A DNA stretch of 64,000 nt, taken from positions 372,001 to 436,000 of the forward strand of contig NZ_JADLQQ010000005.1 in assembly GCF_015477765.1 (NCBI RefSeq). The letters are read 5' to 3'. Within the stretch, counting starts at the first letter, position 1. Every line of letters begins with the position of its first letter. Positions 8,068 to 16,852 of the stretch are shown in pieces. A model generated the notes under the pieces. It did not search any database. It had not been told where the DNA came from and saw only the letters and a program-made list of their open reading frames with translations. Both the position numbers and the translations under genes were made by a program. Source of the DNA: Nocardia transvalensis. Its GTDB lineage: Bacteria; Actinomycetota; Actinomycetes; Mycobacteriales; Mycobacteriaceae.

Positions 8068-9350
8068 TGCGGCCACACCTCGGGATCGGGACGAAAACGC
8101 ACCACGAGCTGATCCCCGACGAGTTCGGCGCCCTCGACCGTGCATCGCCGCAATACCGGCGCCAGGCGCAGCCGACGCCGGACCCCGTCCGCTCCCACGA
8201 TCAAATCGTCCTCCACTCGTCCCAGTCGCAGCGTCGCCGGGTCGACCACGGGCAGTTGCATCCGCAGCGCGAACACCGAGTGCAGGCCCGCACCCGATTC
8301 CAGACGCACACTCGGCGCACCGGCGCGGGCGGGCCCGGTATCCGCTTCGTCGCCAAGCATAGGGTCTGGATCTGGTACTACCCGGTTCCCGCGCGAATCC
8401 ACCGACTGCGACAGCGCGGTCAGCGCGGGGAGCCCGACCGGCTCCGGACCGCTGTGATGGGCGACGGTCACCGGCACGTCGGGCAGGCGGCGGCGCAGTT
8501 CGGCAATCACGTCGAGCTGTTCGGCCCGCCGGTCGAGATACCACCGCACGGCCGGGTGGGCGGACTGGTCGGCGGGCGGGACCGGCGGCAGCACCTTGTT
8601 CACCACCACCTCGTCCAGGCGCAGGCCCAGCAGCGCGGCGGCCGAGCGCACCCGCGCGGATTCGGCCAGCGCCACCCGTTCGGGTCCGGTGATCAGGCGG
8701 GCCCCGGTGCGGCGGTGGTCGGCCAGCAGATCCCGGACCGCGGTCACCGCCGCCGCGATCCGCTCGACGGTCGTGGCCAGCACGGCGCGACGCAGGTCCG
8801 CCCCGGTGGCACTGAGTACGCGGGCATGCGCGGGCCACATCCGATCCAGATAGCCCAGCAGTGTCTCGGGGGCGGTGACGATGCGCAACATATCCGCCGA
8901 GGGCGGGCAGTCGACGACGATGACATCCCAGTCGTCCTCGTCGGCATAGTCGGCGATCTCGGTGAGCATCAGCAACTCCTGCACGCCGGGCAGGCCGGTG
9001 AGCTCGGCCGGATCCATGGCCGCCAGATCGATGCCGTGGTCGTGACCCGCCCCGGCCAGCATCCGAACCACCTCGCGGAACCGATCCTCCAGCAGGGCAA
9101 GGGAATCGATCTCGGTCACGTCCAGCCCGGGCGCGACCGTGCGCACCCCGGCCACCGTGCCCGGATCGTGCGGGAACCGGAAACCGAGAGCGTCACCGAG
9201 CGAATGGGCCTGATCCATCGAGGCGATCAGCACCCGCTCTCCGGCGCGGACGTGTGCCATGGCCGTCGCGCAGGCCAGCGTCGTCTTGCCCACCCCGCCC
9301 TTGCCGATGAACAGCTCCAGACGCGTCCCCGCCGCGCGCCCCGACGACAC
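8064..9350 (-). CDS. ArsA/GET3-like anion-transporting ATPase family protein
   Basis: A 428-residue SIMIBI-class ATPase resembling Rv2184c. The deviant Walker A GKGGVGKTT is at 16-24, with a switch region VIVVDCPPSADMLR further on. Members of this family use ATP-driven dimer changes to move cargo (arsenite pumping or tail-anchored protein insertion); the actinobacterial branch has no proven cargo. No partner membrane pump is encoded nearby, which argues against arsenite export. GTG start at 9350, 8 nt after the preceding START-like gene; its stop overlaps the next start by ATGA. Confidence 0.82.
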   Translation of the reverse strand: MSSGRAAGTRLELFIGKGGVGKTTLACATAMAHVRAGERVLIASMDQAHSLGDALGFRFPHDPGTVAGVRTVAPGLDVTEIDSLALLEDRFREVVRMLAGAGHDHGIDLAAMDPAELTGLPGVQELLMLTEIADYADEDDWDVIVVDCPPSADMLRIVTAPETLLGYLDRMWPAHARVLSATGADLRRAVLATTVERIAAAVTAVRDLLADHRRTGARLITGPERVALAESARVRSAAALLGLRLDEVVVNKVLPPVPPADQSAHPAVRWYLDRRAEQLDVIAELRRRLPDVPVTVAHHSGPEPVGLPALTALSQSVDSRGNRVVPDPDPMLGDEADTGPARAGAPSVRLESGAGLHSVFALRMQLPVVDPATLRLGRVEDDLIVGADGVRRRLRLAPVLRRCTVEGAELVGDQLVVRFRPDPEVWPQ

Positions 9351-9358
9351 GGAAGTGG

Positions 9359-9796
9359 TCAGCCTTCGACCCGTTTCTTGAGTTCCTTCAGCGCCGTATC
9401 GGTGATCACCTTCTCGGCCTTGCGTTTGAACATGCCGATCATCGGGATCGTCAGATCCACGGTCAGCTCGTAGATCACCTGGGTGGTGCCGTCGGGCTGG
9501 TCGATCAGCTCGTAGGTGCCGTCCTGGGCCCGCTGCAGATCACCGCTGACCAGCTGCCAGGTCACGGCCTTACCGTCGGGACGCCAGGTGTAGGACAGCA
9601 CGTAGCTGTCCTTGACGACGCCCGCGTCGAGCACGAAGCGCGCGGTGCGGGCGCGGCCGTCGGGGAATTTGTCGAGCACCTCCACCGACCGGGCCGCCGA
9701 CACCCACTCCGGGTACGACTCCAGGTCGGCGATGACGGCCATCACCCGATCCGATGGGGCGTCGATGATGATCGACCTCTGGGTCCGGTCGGCCAT
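9359..9796 (-). CDS. SRPBCC/START-like protein (Rv2185c, TB16.3 type)
   Basis: A 145-residue single-domain START-like (SRPBCC) protein, close to M. tuberculosis Rv2185c. These form a hydrophobic pocket that may bind lipids or polyketide-like ligands. Characteristic stretches are IIIDAPSDRVMAVIADLESYPEW and DLTIPMIGMFKRKAEKVITDTALKELKKRVEG. The ATG at 9796 fits the family N-terminus MADRTQRSIIIDAP. It sits 8 nt ahead of the ArsA-like gene, so the two products may cooperate in handling a hydrophobic cargo. Confidence 0.85.
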   Translation of the reverse strand: MADRTQRSIIIDAPSDRVMAVIADLESYPEWVSAARSVEVLDKFPDGRARTARFVLDAGVVKDSYVLSYTWRPDGKAVTWQLVSGDLQRAQDGTYELIDQPDGTTQVIYELTVDLTIPMIGMFKRKAEKVITDTALKELKKRVEG

Positions 9797-9857
9797 GACT
9801 GACAGCGTTTCCTTTCCGGCTACGGGAGAATGGTTTCCGGCATGCTCGCGGCCGGAA

Positions 9858-10256
9858 TCAGGAGACCGAGGGCACCGGCGCCGGGGGGACACCGGCCGCG
9901 CGGCCGGCCTCCAAACGGGCCTTGACCTCGAACGACATCTTCTTACCGGCCACCCGCCGGGCCCGATTGACCGCCATCAGCTCCCGCATCGACAGTGTGG
10001 CCGCGCCCTGCGGTTCGGCGTGCAGGAAGTAGTGCAGGATCACCCCGTCCAGGCAGGGTTCCAGCCACACCTCCATCGTGCCGGTCAGCGCCCCACGCAC
10101 GACCCAGCGAATCCCCTTGTCGCCCCGATCTTCCCGCACCTCGAGCGTCAGATCCGGCCACCACCGCCGCCACCGCCCACGGTCGGCAAGCACCTCCGCA
10201 ACCCGCGCCCCCGGCGCAGCGACAAAGGTCTGATCAGCCACCTGCACAGAACTCAT
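9858..10256 (-). CDS. Second SRPBCC/START-like protein (Rv2186c type)
   Basis: A 132-residue protein with an SRPBCC fold signature: VADQTFVAAPGARVAEVLADRGRWRRWWPDLTLEV, a central MEVWLEPCLDGVILHYFLHAE and a long C-terminal helix. It resembles Rv2186c and is diverged from the neighbouring START-like gene, 61 nt downstream. Together with the ATPase it forms a conserved cluster. The fatty-acid CoA ligase gene fadD15, next to it in M. tuberculosis, is absent here. Confidence 0.78.
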   Translation of the reverse strand: MSSVQVADQTFVAAPGARVAEVLADRGRWRRWWPDLTLEVREDRGDKGIRWVVRGALTGTMEVWLEPCLDGVILHYFLHAEPQGAATLSMRELMAVNRARRVAGKKMSFEVKARLEAGRAAGVPPAPVPSVS

Positions 10257-10293
10257 GACTCCGCCTCACTCATGACTCCCTCATGCGGCGAGC

Positions 10294-11457
10294 CTACATC
10301 GACCCGCCCGTCCTGCTGGATCGTGCGGTGCCGTCGAGCAGTTCGCGCAGGCGGGCGCCGAGGACATCCCAGCGCCAGTGTTCGCTCACCCAGTCGCGGC
10401 CGGCGGCGCCCATTCGGGTGGCGGCGTCGGGGTCGGACAGGATGGTGACGATGGCGTCGGTGAGCTGGCGGTAGTTGCGGCCGTCGACCACGGTGCCGGT
10501 GCGGCCCTCCTGGACCGTTTCCGGGGCACCGCCGGAGTTGCCCGCCACCACCGGCACGCCGGTCGCCGAGGCCTCCAGGAACACGATGCCCAGGCCCTCC
10601 ACGTCCAGTCCGGCGCCGCGGGTGCGGCACGGCATGGCGAATACGTCGGCGATGGTGTGGTGTGCGGCCAGTTCGGCGGCGGGCACCCGGCCGGTGAAGA
10701 CCACGTCGTCGCCGACGCCGAGGGCGGTGGCCAGCGCGCGCAGCTTGTCCTCGTAGGGCCCGCTTCCGGCGATCACCAGCACCGCGCCGTCGATCCGCTC
10801 CTTGATCTCGCGCATGGCAATGATCAGCATGTCCTGACCCTTGCGCGGGACCAGCCGCGACAGGCACAGAATGGTGGGCCGCTCCCCCAGGCCGTAGCGG
10901 GCGCGCAGTTCGGCCCGCGCCGCCGGATCCGGCCGGAACACCTCGGTATCGACGCCGGGCGGCAGATACTCGAGCCCCGCCTGCGGGCCGAACGCGGCCG
11001 AGAACCGCCGCCGCGTGTATTTGCTGACGTAGGTGATCGCATCGGTGTGATTGCCGATCACTCGCAGCGCCTGCCGGGCCGCCGGCAGCATCGACCAGCC
11101 GACCTCGTGACCGTGTGTGCTCGCGACGATGCGCTGGGCCCCCGCGCGACGCAGTAGCGGCGACAGCAGCGCCAGCGGGGCCGCGGCCCCGAACCAGACG
11201 GTGTCGCAGCGCTCGTCGCGCAGCAGCTTCGCCGCCCGCCGCAGCACCAGCGGTGTCGGCAGCATGAGCGTCGTCGGATGCCGCACCACCTGAAACGGCT
11301 GGTCGGCATCGAATTTCAGATGACTTTCCCCTCGCCATCGCGGCGCGTACACCACCAGCTCGTCCGCCGGCAGCTGCATGGCCAGCGAATGCAGATACGA
11401 CTGGATCCCACCGGGACGCGGCGGAAAGTCGTTGGTAACCAGCAGGGTGCGCGCCAT
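10294..11457 (-). CDS. pimB': Phosphatidylinositol monomannoside alpha-1,6-mannosyltransferase PimB'
   Basis: A 387-residue GT-B fold, GT4-family glycosyltransferase. From its similarity to Rv2188c it should add the second mannose from GDP-mannose to phosphatidylinositol monomannoside on the cytoplasmic face, towards PIM, lipomannan and lipoarabinomannan. Visible features are NDFPPRPGGIQSYLHSLA in the acceptor domain, LVPRKGQDMLI at the domain junction and the EX7E donor motif EGLGIVFLEAS. The ATG at 11457 begins MARTLLVTNDFPP. Its presence supports a mycolata origin. Confidence 0.93.
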   Translation of the reverse strand: MARTLLVTNDFPPRPGGIQSYLHSLAMQLPADELVVYAPRWRGESHLKFDADQPFQVVRHPTTLMLPTPLVLRRAAKLLRDERCDTVWFGAAAPLALLSPLLRRAGAQRIVASTHGHEVGWSMLPAARQALRVIGNHTDAITYVSKYTRRRFSAAFGPQAGLEYLPPGVDTEVFRPDPAARAELRARYGLGERPTILCLSRLVPRKGQDMLIIAMREIKERIDGAVLVIAGSGPYEDKLRALATALGVGDDVVFTGRVPAAELAAHHTIADVFAMPCRTRGAGLDVEGLGIVFLEASATGVPVVAGNSGGAPETVQEGRTGTVVDGRNYRQLTDAIVTILSDPDAATRMGAAGRDWVSEHWRWDVLGARLRELLDGTARSSRTGGSM

Positions 11458-11576
11458 GGGGCGAGTCTATTGCCGCGTCCGCCGCCGCGGCCCGCCGGGC
11501 CCACGGGGTATGAAACCGTTTGGGCCACAAGGCCAGCGGGGCGGCACAGCCGTGTGGGACGGTGCGCGGATTCGGC

Positions 11577-12584
11577 TCAGGAGGTGCGGGATTTGATCCA
11601 GTCGCGCCAGCGGGAGACGAAATCGGCGTGGCCGATGCCGAGGGTGTCCTGCAGGACGTCGTCGAGGGCGGCGGAATCCTTCGGGCCGGTGGCGAGGTGG
11701 CGGTAGAGGTCGACCAGTTCGGTTTCGCCGAACTGGGCGGCGGTGAAGGCGTTGGCGGCCCATGCCTGTTCGTAGGCGAGGGCGGCATTGTTGCCGGGCG
11801 TGGGCGCGAACGCCGCGTCCGACGGCAGGTCGGCGGGCAACTCACCGCTGCGGGCGCGGGCGGTGACCGTCGGTGCCAGCTGCTCGAAACTGCGCTGTTC
11901 GCCACGGTGCGCGCAGAATTCGGCGAAGCCCTCCAGCACCCACTGCGGCGAACCGTCCACCGTCCGCGCCCGCGCGGCCACATGGGTCAGCTCGTGCCGC
12001 AGCGTTTCGCGCAGCCCATCGGCGCCGAGCCGGCGACCCGCATCGGCCGCGAACACGACCCGCTGACCGGTCGGCCGGGCGCCGGGCAGGAAGGGGTCGG
12101 AGACCGACGCCGCGGCCACCTCGCTCGACACCGTATGCGTGGCGTGGGTGAGGGCGGCGAATTCGGCCGGGCCGGAGGCAACCGCGATTACGGCCGCGCG
12201 AGACCAGTCCGGTCCCCACACCGAGGTCACCGCCTCGACCGCCGGGCCGATCTCGCGGGCCAGGGTGTCGACCTCCGCGCGCTGGTAGGGGTGCCCGAAC
12301 ACCACCGACAGGCGGCCGTCCTCGGCCGACACCTGTTGGGTGACAACGGGACCGTAGGACTCCATCACACGGCGCACCTCGGCCAGCTGCGGGTCGGCCG
12401 GAACGAGCGGTGCCGCGAACTGCGCGGCGGCGGGCTCCGGGCGCATTTTGGGCAGCGCCGACTTCGGTAGCAGCACGAGGGCTCCGGTGATCGCGGTCAA
12501 CGCGACCACCGTTGCGACGGTGGCGACGAATTCGAACCGTCGTCGCGCCGCCAGCCAGGTACGGACCCGCAGCAACGCAGTCAT
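11577..12584 (-). CDS. Membrane-anchored HExxH putative metallopeptidase
   Basis: A 335-residue protein with one N-terminal membrane helix (VATVATVVALTAITGALVLL, about 20-40) and an extracytoplasmic domain. HELTH followed after about 20 residues by EGFAEF looks like a gluzincin HExxH...E zinc site, so a secreted metallopeptidase role is likely; the substrate is unknown. The ATG at 12584 has GAGGTGAGG immediately upstream. It starts 16 nt after the ripC-like stop, as in the Rv2190c-Rv2189c order, suggesting a cell-wall or division-linked operon. Confidence 0.75.
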   Translation of the reverse strand: MTALLRVRTWLAARRRFEFVATVATVVALTAITGALVLLPKSALPKMRPEPAAAQFAAPLVPADPQLAEVRRVMESYGPVVTQQVSAEDGRLSVVFGHPYQRAEVDTLAREIGPAVEAVTSVWGPDWSRAAVIAVASGPAEFAALTHATHTVSSEVAAASVSDPFLPGARPTGQRVVFAADAGRRLGADGLRETLRHELTHVAARARTVDGSPQWVLEGFAEFCAHRGEQRSFEQLAPTVTARARSGELPADLPSDAAFAPTPGNNAALAYEQAWAANAFTAAQFGETELVDLYRHLATGPKDSAALDDVLQDTLGIGHADFVSRWRDWIKSRTS

Positions 12585-12600
12585 CCTCACCTCGGTGTGG

Positions 12601-13677
12601 TTACGGCATCCCGATCCAATAGCGCCGCGCGGAATGGTACGGAGTCGAGCCCATCGGAGCCACCTGGACCGGAACACCGAAGGTCGAGGCGTGCAGCATC
12701 AGGCCGTTGCCCGCGTAGATACCCACGTGCGAGACATCCGAATAGAAGAACACCACATCGCCGGGCTGCAAATGGTTCTTGTCGACCGGCGTGCCGACAT
12801 TGGCCTGCGCCTGACTGGTTCGCGGCAGGTTGATGCCGACCTGGTGGAACGCCCACTGCACCAGGCCCGAACAGTCGAACTGATCGGGACCGGTCGCGCC
12901 CCACACGTACGGATCGCCGACCCGGGTGAGTCCGGCGGCGAGAGCACTGGTTCCGCTGCCGGGCACCAGCCCGCGCAGCAGGGCGTCGCGATCGAAGCCG
13001 GGCGGGAACAGCGTCCCGGCCAGAGAAGCCTTGTCACCCGCCGACATCGAGCCCCACGCCTGGATCGTCTGGGCGATCGACCCCTGCAGATCGGCGCGCT
13101 TGCGTTCCAGATCGGCGCGGACCTCGTCGGCCTTCTTCGAGGCCGCCTCGGCCGCCTCGGCGGCGGTGTGGGCCGCGGTCTGCGCCGCGGTGGCCGCATC
13201 GGTCGCCTTCTGGAACTGAGCCAGCTGATCCTGGGTCTGGGTGGTCATCACGTCCAGCGTGGACATCTGGTCCAGCAGCTGCTGTGGGGAATCGCTGACC
13301 AGCACCGAGAACAGGCGGTTGGTGCGGGCGCCCTGATAGGCGGCGATCGCGGTGCGATCGATGACCGGCTGATACTTGTGGATCTCCGCCTCGGCGGCCG
13401 TGACGGCCTCGTTGGCGGTGGCGAGTTTCGCCTCGGCGTCGCGGGCGACGGCCTGCTTGGCGTCGAGATCGGCCTGTGCGGCCAGGGCCTGCTGGTTGAG
13501 CTGTTCGGACTGATGCGACAGATCGATCAGCCGCTGCACGGCATCGCTGGCGCTGGCCGGCGCGGCGGCCGGATCGGCCGCGGCCCCGCCGGGGAGGCTC
13601 CCGAAGATCAGTGCTCCCACGGCCAGCGAGCCGCCTACCAGGCGTCTGGTTCTGTTGTTGCGACGCTGCCCTGTCAC
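12601..13677 (-). CDS. ripC: NlpC/P60 peptidoglycan hydrolase with coiled-coil domain, RipC-like
   Basis: A 358-residue secreted D,L-endopeptidase. An N-terminal signal peptide (RRLVGGSLAVGALIFGSLPGGAAA) precedes a long Ala/Gln/Glu-rich coiled coil (about 40-210). A C-terminal NlpC/P60 domain carries the catalytic Cys in DQFDCSGLVQW, a His in SDVSHVGIYAG and HAST. The architecture and position match M. tuberculosis RipC (Rv2190c), whose coiled coil is activated by FtsEX. GTG start at 13677. A 20-nt element shared with the neighbouring P60 gene lies 34 nt upstream. Confidence 0.88.
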   Translation of the reverse strand: MTGQRRNNRTRRLVGGSLAVGALIFGSLPGGAAADPAAAPASASDAVQRLIDLSHQSEQLNQQALAAQADLDAKQAVARDAEAKLATANEAVTAAEAEIHKYQPVIDRTAIAAYQGARTNRLFSVLVSDSPQQLLDQMSTLDVMTTQTQDQLAQFQKATDAATAAQTAAHTAAEAAEAASKKADEVRADLERKRADLQGSIAQTIQAWGSMSAGDKASLAGTLFPPGFDRDALLRGLVPGSGTSALAAGLTRVGDPYVWGATGPDQFDCSGLVQWAFHQVGINLPRTSQAQANVGTPVDKNHLQPGDVVFFYSDVSHVGIYAGNGLMLHASTFGVPVQVAPMGSTPYHSARRYWIGMP

Positions 13678-13710
13678 TGCCTGCCGTGCCCCGTTTCTGT
13701 GCTCACACGA

Positions 13711-13730
13711 AGGTCTCGATCAGGTTACGG
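13711..13730 (-). promoter_or_regulatory. Shared P60 upstream element, copy 1
   Basis: Plus-strand aggtctcgatcaggttacgg; in the gene's direction it starts CCGTAACCT. It is 18/20 identical to 14504-14523. TAACCT inside it could be a -10 hexamer, or GTAAC could be part of a regulator site. Confidence 0.55.
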
Positions 13731-13829
13731 AACGGCGACCGTCTATGTCCAGCAGGCCACAGAATGATCACGGTCGCCCGTCCCGTATGCCCGGATTCCG
13801 ACCGAAGGTGTGCCGGAATCGCCGGAATC

Positions 13830-14444
13830 TCAGTAGCGGCGGGCGCCCGCGACCGGCATCGAGGAGATCGGCGCGACGGAGACGGGCTGGCCGTAGGTGG
13901 AGGCGTGCACGACATTGCCGTCGCCGACGTACAGGCCGGAGTGGCTGCCGCCGTAGAACGACACCACGTCGCCGGGCTGCAGGTCGTCCATCGACACCGG
14001 GGCGCCGGCGGACAGCTGCTCGTAGCTGGTGCGCGGCAGCTCCATGCCGGCCTGCTCGTAGGACCACTTCACCAGGCCGGAGCAGTCGAAGGCATTCGGA
14101 CCGGCGGCGCCGTACGAGTAGGGCGCGCCGACCTTGCTCATCGCGGCATCGACCGCGCGCTGGCCGACGGTCTCCTGCGGGGCCAGGCCCGGACCCGGGA
14201 TGTTCACGCCCGGAATCTCGAAGCCCGGGGGAAGGATGTTGGCCGGGATGGCACCCGGCGGGATCTGAGCCAGGATCTGATCCGGCACGTCGACGGTCCC
14301 GACGCCCGGAACGGTGACCGGCGCCGCCGAGGCGGGCGCGGCGGGCAGCAGCAAAGCGCTGAGGGTGGCAGCTCCAACGGCTCCGGCCGCAACGGCCCGG
14401 TGGGCGTTGCGAGGCAGCCCCAAGACCTGTCGCTTGATCGCCAT
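13830..14444 (-). CDS. Secreted NlpC/P60 endopeptidase, RipB-like single-domain form
   Basis: A 204-residue secreted protein. The signal peptide (about 1-41, ending APASAA) is followed by a Pro/Gly/Ile-rich linker and a C-terminal NlpC/P60 domain with DCSGLVKW (catalytic Cys), GGSHSGLYVGDGNVVHAST (His) and the usual PRTSYEQLSAG. There is no coiled coil, so unlike its neighbour it probably does not respond to FtsEX. The ATG at 14444 has GAGGAG at 10-nt spacing. It lies upstream of ripC on the same strand, separated by 152 bp; both carry the shared upstream element. Confidence 0.85.
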   Translation of the reverse strand: MAIKRQVLGLPRNAHRAVAAGAVGAATLSALLLPAAPASAAPVTVPGVGTVDVPDQILAQIPPGAIPANILPPGFEIPGVNIPGPGLAPQETVGQRAVDAAMSKVGAPYSYGAAGPNAFDCSGLVKWSYEQAGMELPRTSYEQLSAGAPVSMDDLQPGDVVSFYGGSHSGLYVGDGNVVHASTYGQPVSVAPISSMPVAGARRY

Positions 14445-14966
14445 GATGCGGTACTCCTCATCTGCCCCACGACGCCGCACCCGGTGGTGCGTCGGACTCC
14501 GTGAGGTCTCGAAAAGGTTACGGGGGCATAACGGCGCGTTGTAAAGCCGCAGACATGCCAAAACAGGGTTCCCAAGAATTTCCACCCCTGCCTTCTGCGA
14601 GATAAATCACACCAATCACGAAACAATAACGCAGGCCCGCGACCTGCGGGTTTCCGTCAAGCTACCGGCCGGTCAGAACGGTCTGGCGAGAATCGGTTTC
14701 ACGCCGGGCAGACTGGGGAATCACCACGTCGGCAAGAGCCTTTCGTGTCAAACGCGACCGATCAGTTTCCCTCTTGTTAACGATCACGGGCTCGTCGGCG
14801 GGCATGCCCCGGGCACCGCTACGCCACCTTCGGGTCGACTCGCCGGATTGATAGCAGAACCGAATTGCTGTGACCCTGGTCTCATTCAGGTGTAGACAGC
14901 CCCTTCGCACCCTCTCCGACAAATCGCCCGAAGCGTCATACCGGACATTCTTCGCGCCACGACGAC
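14445..14966. other. Intergenic region upstream of the P60 gene (522 bp)
   Basis: No convincing gene. It contains the shared P60 element at 14504-14523 and A/T-richer sequence at 14590-14640 that could hold promoter or regulator sites. A small open frame at 14662-14922 has atypical composition and no ribosome site. I looked for a c-di-AMP (ydaO-type) riboswitch, common upstream of actinobacterial P60 genes, and found no match. Confidence 0.6.
14504..14523 (-). promoter_or_regulatory. Shared P60 upstream element, copy 2
   Basis: Plus-strand aggtctcgaaaaggttacgg, 60 nt upstream of the P60 ATG, differing from copy 1 at only two adjacent positions. Both copies have the same orientation relative to their genes. 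Confidence 0.55.
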
Positions 14967-14996
14967 TTGTCGTACCCCCGCTCTACGCTGCACGCC

Positions 14997-16760
14997 GTGC
15001 CCGAGACCGCGCCGCGTCCGGCCCAGCTGGCCTTCGACGATCTTGATACGCCGCTGTATGCCACCACATTCGTCGTGGTCGACCTGGAAACCACGGGCAC
15101 CAGCCCGGAGGGTGATGCGATCACCGAGATCGGGGCGGTGAAGGTGTGCGGGGGCGAGGTATTGGGCGAATTCGCCACCCTGGTCGATCCGGGTTGTCCG
15201 ATCCCGCCGCAGGTCGTTCAGGTCACCGGCATCACGACGGCGATGGTGCGCGATGCCCCGCGGATCGAGGCGGTGCTGCCGGGCTTTCTCGAATTCGCCT
15301 CCGGCGCAGTGCTCGTCGCCCACAATGCGCGCTTCGATATGGGCTTCCTGAAGGCCGCCGCCGCCCGCTGCGCGATCGCTTGGCCCGCCTTCCAGGTGCT
15401 CTGCACCGTGCAGTTGGCCCGGCGCATCCTGGCCCGTGACGAGACGCCGACGGTCCGATTGTCCGCGCTGGCACGGCTGTTGGGAGCACGGACGATGCCG
15501 ACCCACCGCGCCCTCGACGATGCCCGCGCCACCGTCGATGTCCTGCATGCGCTGATCGAACGGGTCGGGAACCAGGGCGTGCACAGCCTGACCGAACTGG
15601 TCGACTATCTGCCGGAGGTGAGCAGGCGCCAGCGGTCCAAACGCTTTCTCGCCGCCGATCTCCCGACCGGTCCAGGGGTGTATCTGTTCCGGGGGCCCTC
15701 GGAGGAAGTCCTCTATATAGGGACCGCGGTGAATCTGCGCCGCCGCGTGCGCAACTACTTCACCGGTTCCGAGACCCGCACGCGCATGCGGGAAATGGTG
15801 GCGCTGGCCACCCGGGTCGACCATGTGGCGTGTGCGCACGGGCTCGAGGCCGGGGTGCGGGAGCTGCGCCTGCTGGTCGCGCACACGCCGCCGTACAACC
15901 GACGCTCGAAGTTTCCCAAACGGGCCTGGTGGATCACGCTCACCGAGGAACCGTTCCCCCGCTTCGCGATCGTCCGCACCCCGAATCGGGATGCGCTGGG
16001 TCCGTTCGGCTCCCGCGCCGAGGCCACCGAGGTCGCCGCCACCCTCGCCGAATACTGCGGACTGCGCACCTGCACCACACGCATTCCCCGGCACGGCAGC
16101 CACGGCGCCGACTGCCCGCCCGCGGCGGTCGGCGGCTGCCCGGCCGGTGCCTCCGGACGGCACCTGGATTCGACCGAGTACTCCCCCGCGCCGCGAGCGG
16201 TGCGCGACCTGTTCACCGGCCTCGGCGACGCACCCCTGCGAGCCATGCGCGACCGGGTCCAAAATCACGCCACCGCAGAGAACTTCGAGGCCGCCGCCCG
16301 CCTACGCGACCGATTCGCCGCGGTCGTGCGGGCATTGCGCCGCACCCAGCGCCTCTCGGCACTGACCCGCATCGCCGAACTGATCGCCGCCCGACCCGAT
16401 GGCACCGGCGGCTGGGAATTCGCCGTCATCCGCTACGGCCGCCTGGCCGCCGCGGGCACCGCCACCCGCGGCATCGCCCCCATGCCGGTCGTGGAGAGCC
16501 TCGTCGCCTCCGCCGAAACCGTCGTGCCGACCCGCCTCGCCACCGCGTGCGACGAGCCGTACCCTCCCCTGCGCGGCGCCCCACCCGAGGAAACGGCCCT
16601 GATCGTCCGCTGGCTCGACCAACCGGGCACCCGCATCGTCCGCACCACCGCCGGCTACTGCGAGCCCCGCCTCGGCGCGGGCCCCTGGCTGTCCTGGCTA
16701 GAGCGCGCCGAATCCGCCGCCCGCGCCGCCTCCCTGACCCACGCCGACCCGCTGAAATGA
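14997..16760 (+). CDS. DEDDh exonuclease fused to GIY-YIG (UvrC-like) nuclease
   Basis: A 587-residue fusion resembling Rv2191. Residues about 20-190 are a DnaQ-like 3'-5' exonuclease (VVDLETTG, VAHNARFDMGFL, HRALDDARATVDVL). Residues about 210-295 are a GIY-YIG nuclease domain (GVYLFRGPSEEVLYIGTAVNLRRRVRNYF), as in the N-terminal part of UvrC or Cho. A UvrB-interaction-like helix pair follows around 420 (AENFEAAARLRDRF). It probably acts in nucleotide excision repair or a related pathway. I prefer the GTG at 14997 because TACGCT (14984-14989) ends 7 nt before it; an in-frame TTG at 14967 would add ten residues. Confidence 0.85.
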   Translation: MPETAPRPAQLAFDDLDTPLYATTFVVVDLETTGTSPEGDAITEIGAVKVCGGEVLGEFATLVDPGCPIPPQVVQVTGITTAMVRDAPRIEAVLPGFLEFASGAVLVAHNARFDMGFLKAAAARCAIAWPAFQVLCTVQLARRILARDETPTVRLSALARLLGARTMPTHRALDDARATVDVLHALIERVGNQGVHSLTELVDYLPEVSRRQRSKRFLAADLPTGPGVYLFRGPSEEVLYIGTAVNLRRRVRNYFTGSETRTRMREMVALATRVDHVACAHGLEAGVRELRLLVAHTPPYNRRSKFPKRAWWITLTEEPFPRFAIVRTPNRDALGPFGSRAEATEVAATLAEYCGLRTCTTRIPRHGSHGADCPPAAVGGCPAGASGRHLDSTEYSPAPRAVRDLFTGLGDAPLRAMRDRVQNHATAENFEAAARLRDRFAAVVRALRRTQRLSALTRIAELIAARPDGTGGWEFAVIRYGRLAAAGTATRGIAPMPVVESLVASAETVVPTRLATACDEPYPPLRGAPPEETALIVRWLDQPGTRIVRTTAGYCEPRLGAGPWLSWLERAESAARAASLTHADPLK

Positions 16761-16852
16761 CCCCGGGCTGCCCTAGCTCACGGCGACGGCGACCACAACG
16801 GTTCGCGGAGCCGACGCCAAAAACACAGCGCCGAAAACATAGACTCGGCGGC

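Noticed and set aside
8064..9350. An arsenite-resistance operon around the ArsA-like ATPase
   Set aside because: No arsB, arsC, arsD or arsR gene is nearby; the neighbours are START-like proteins, matching the conserved actinobacterial cluster.
14662..14922. An 86-codon open frame upstream of the P60 gene
   Set aside because: No ribosome site, unusual Arg/Thr-rich composition and no resemblance to a family; more likely leader or promoter DNA.
14445..14966. A c-di-AMP (ydaO-type) riboswitch upstream of the P60 gene
   Set aside because: Expected by analogy with other actinobacteria, but the conserved GGG/GGGTGA-type core could not be found on the coding strand.
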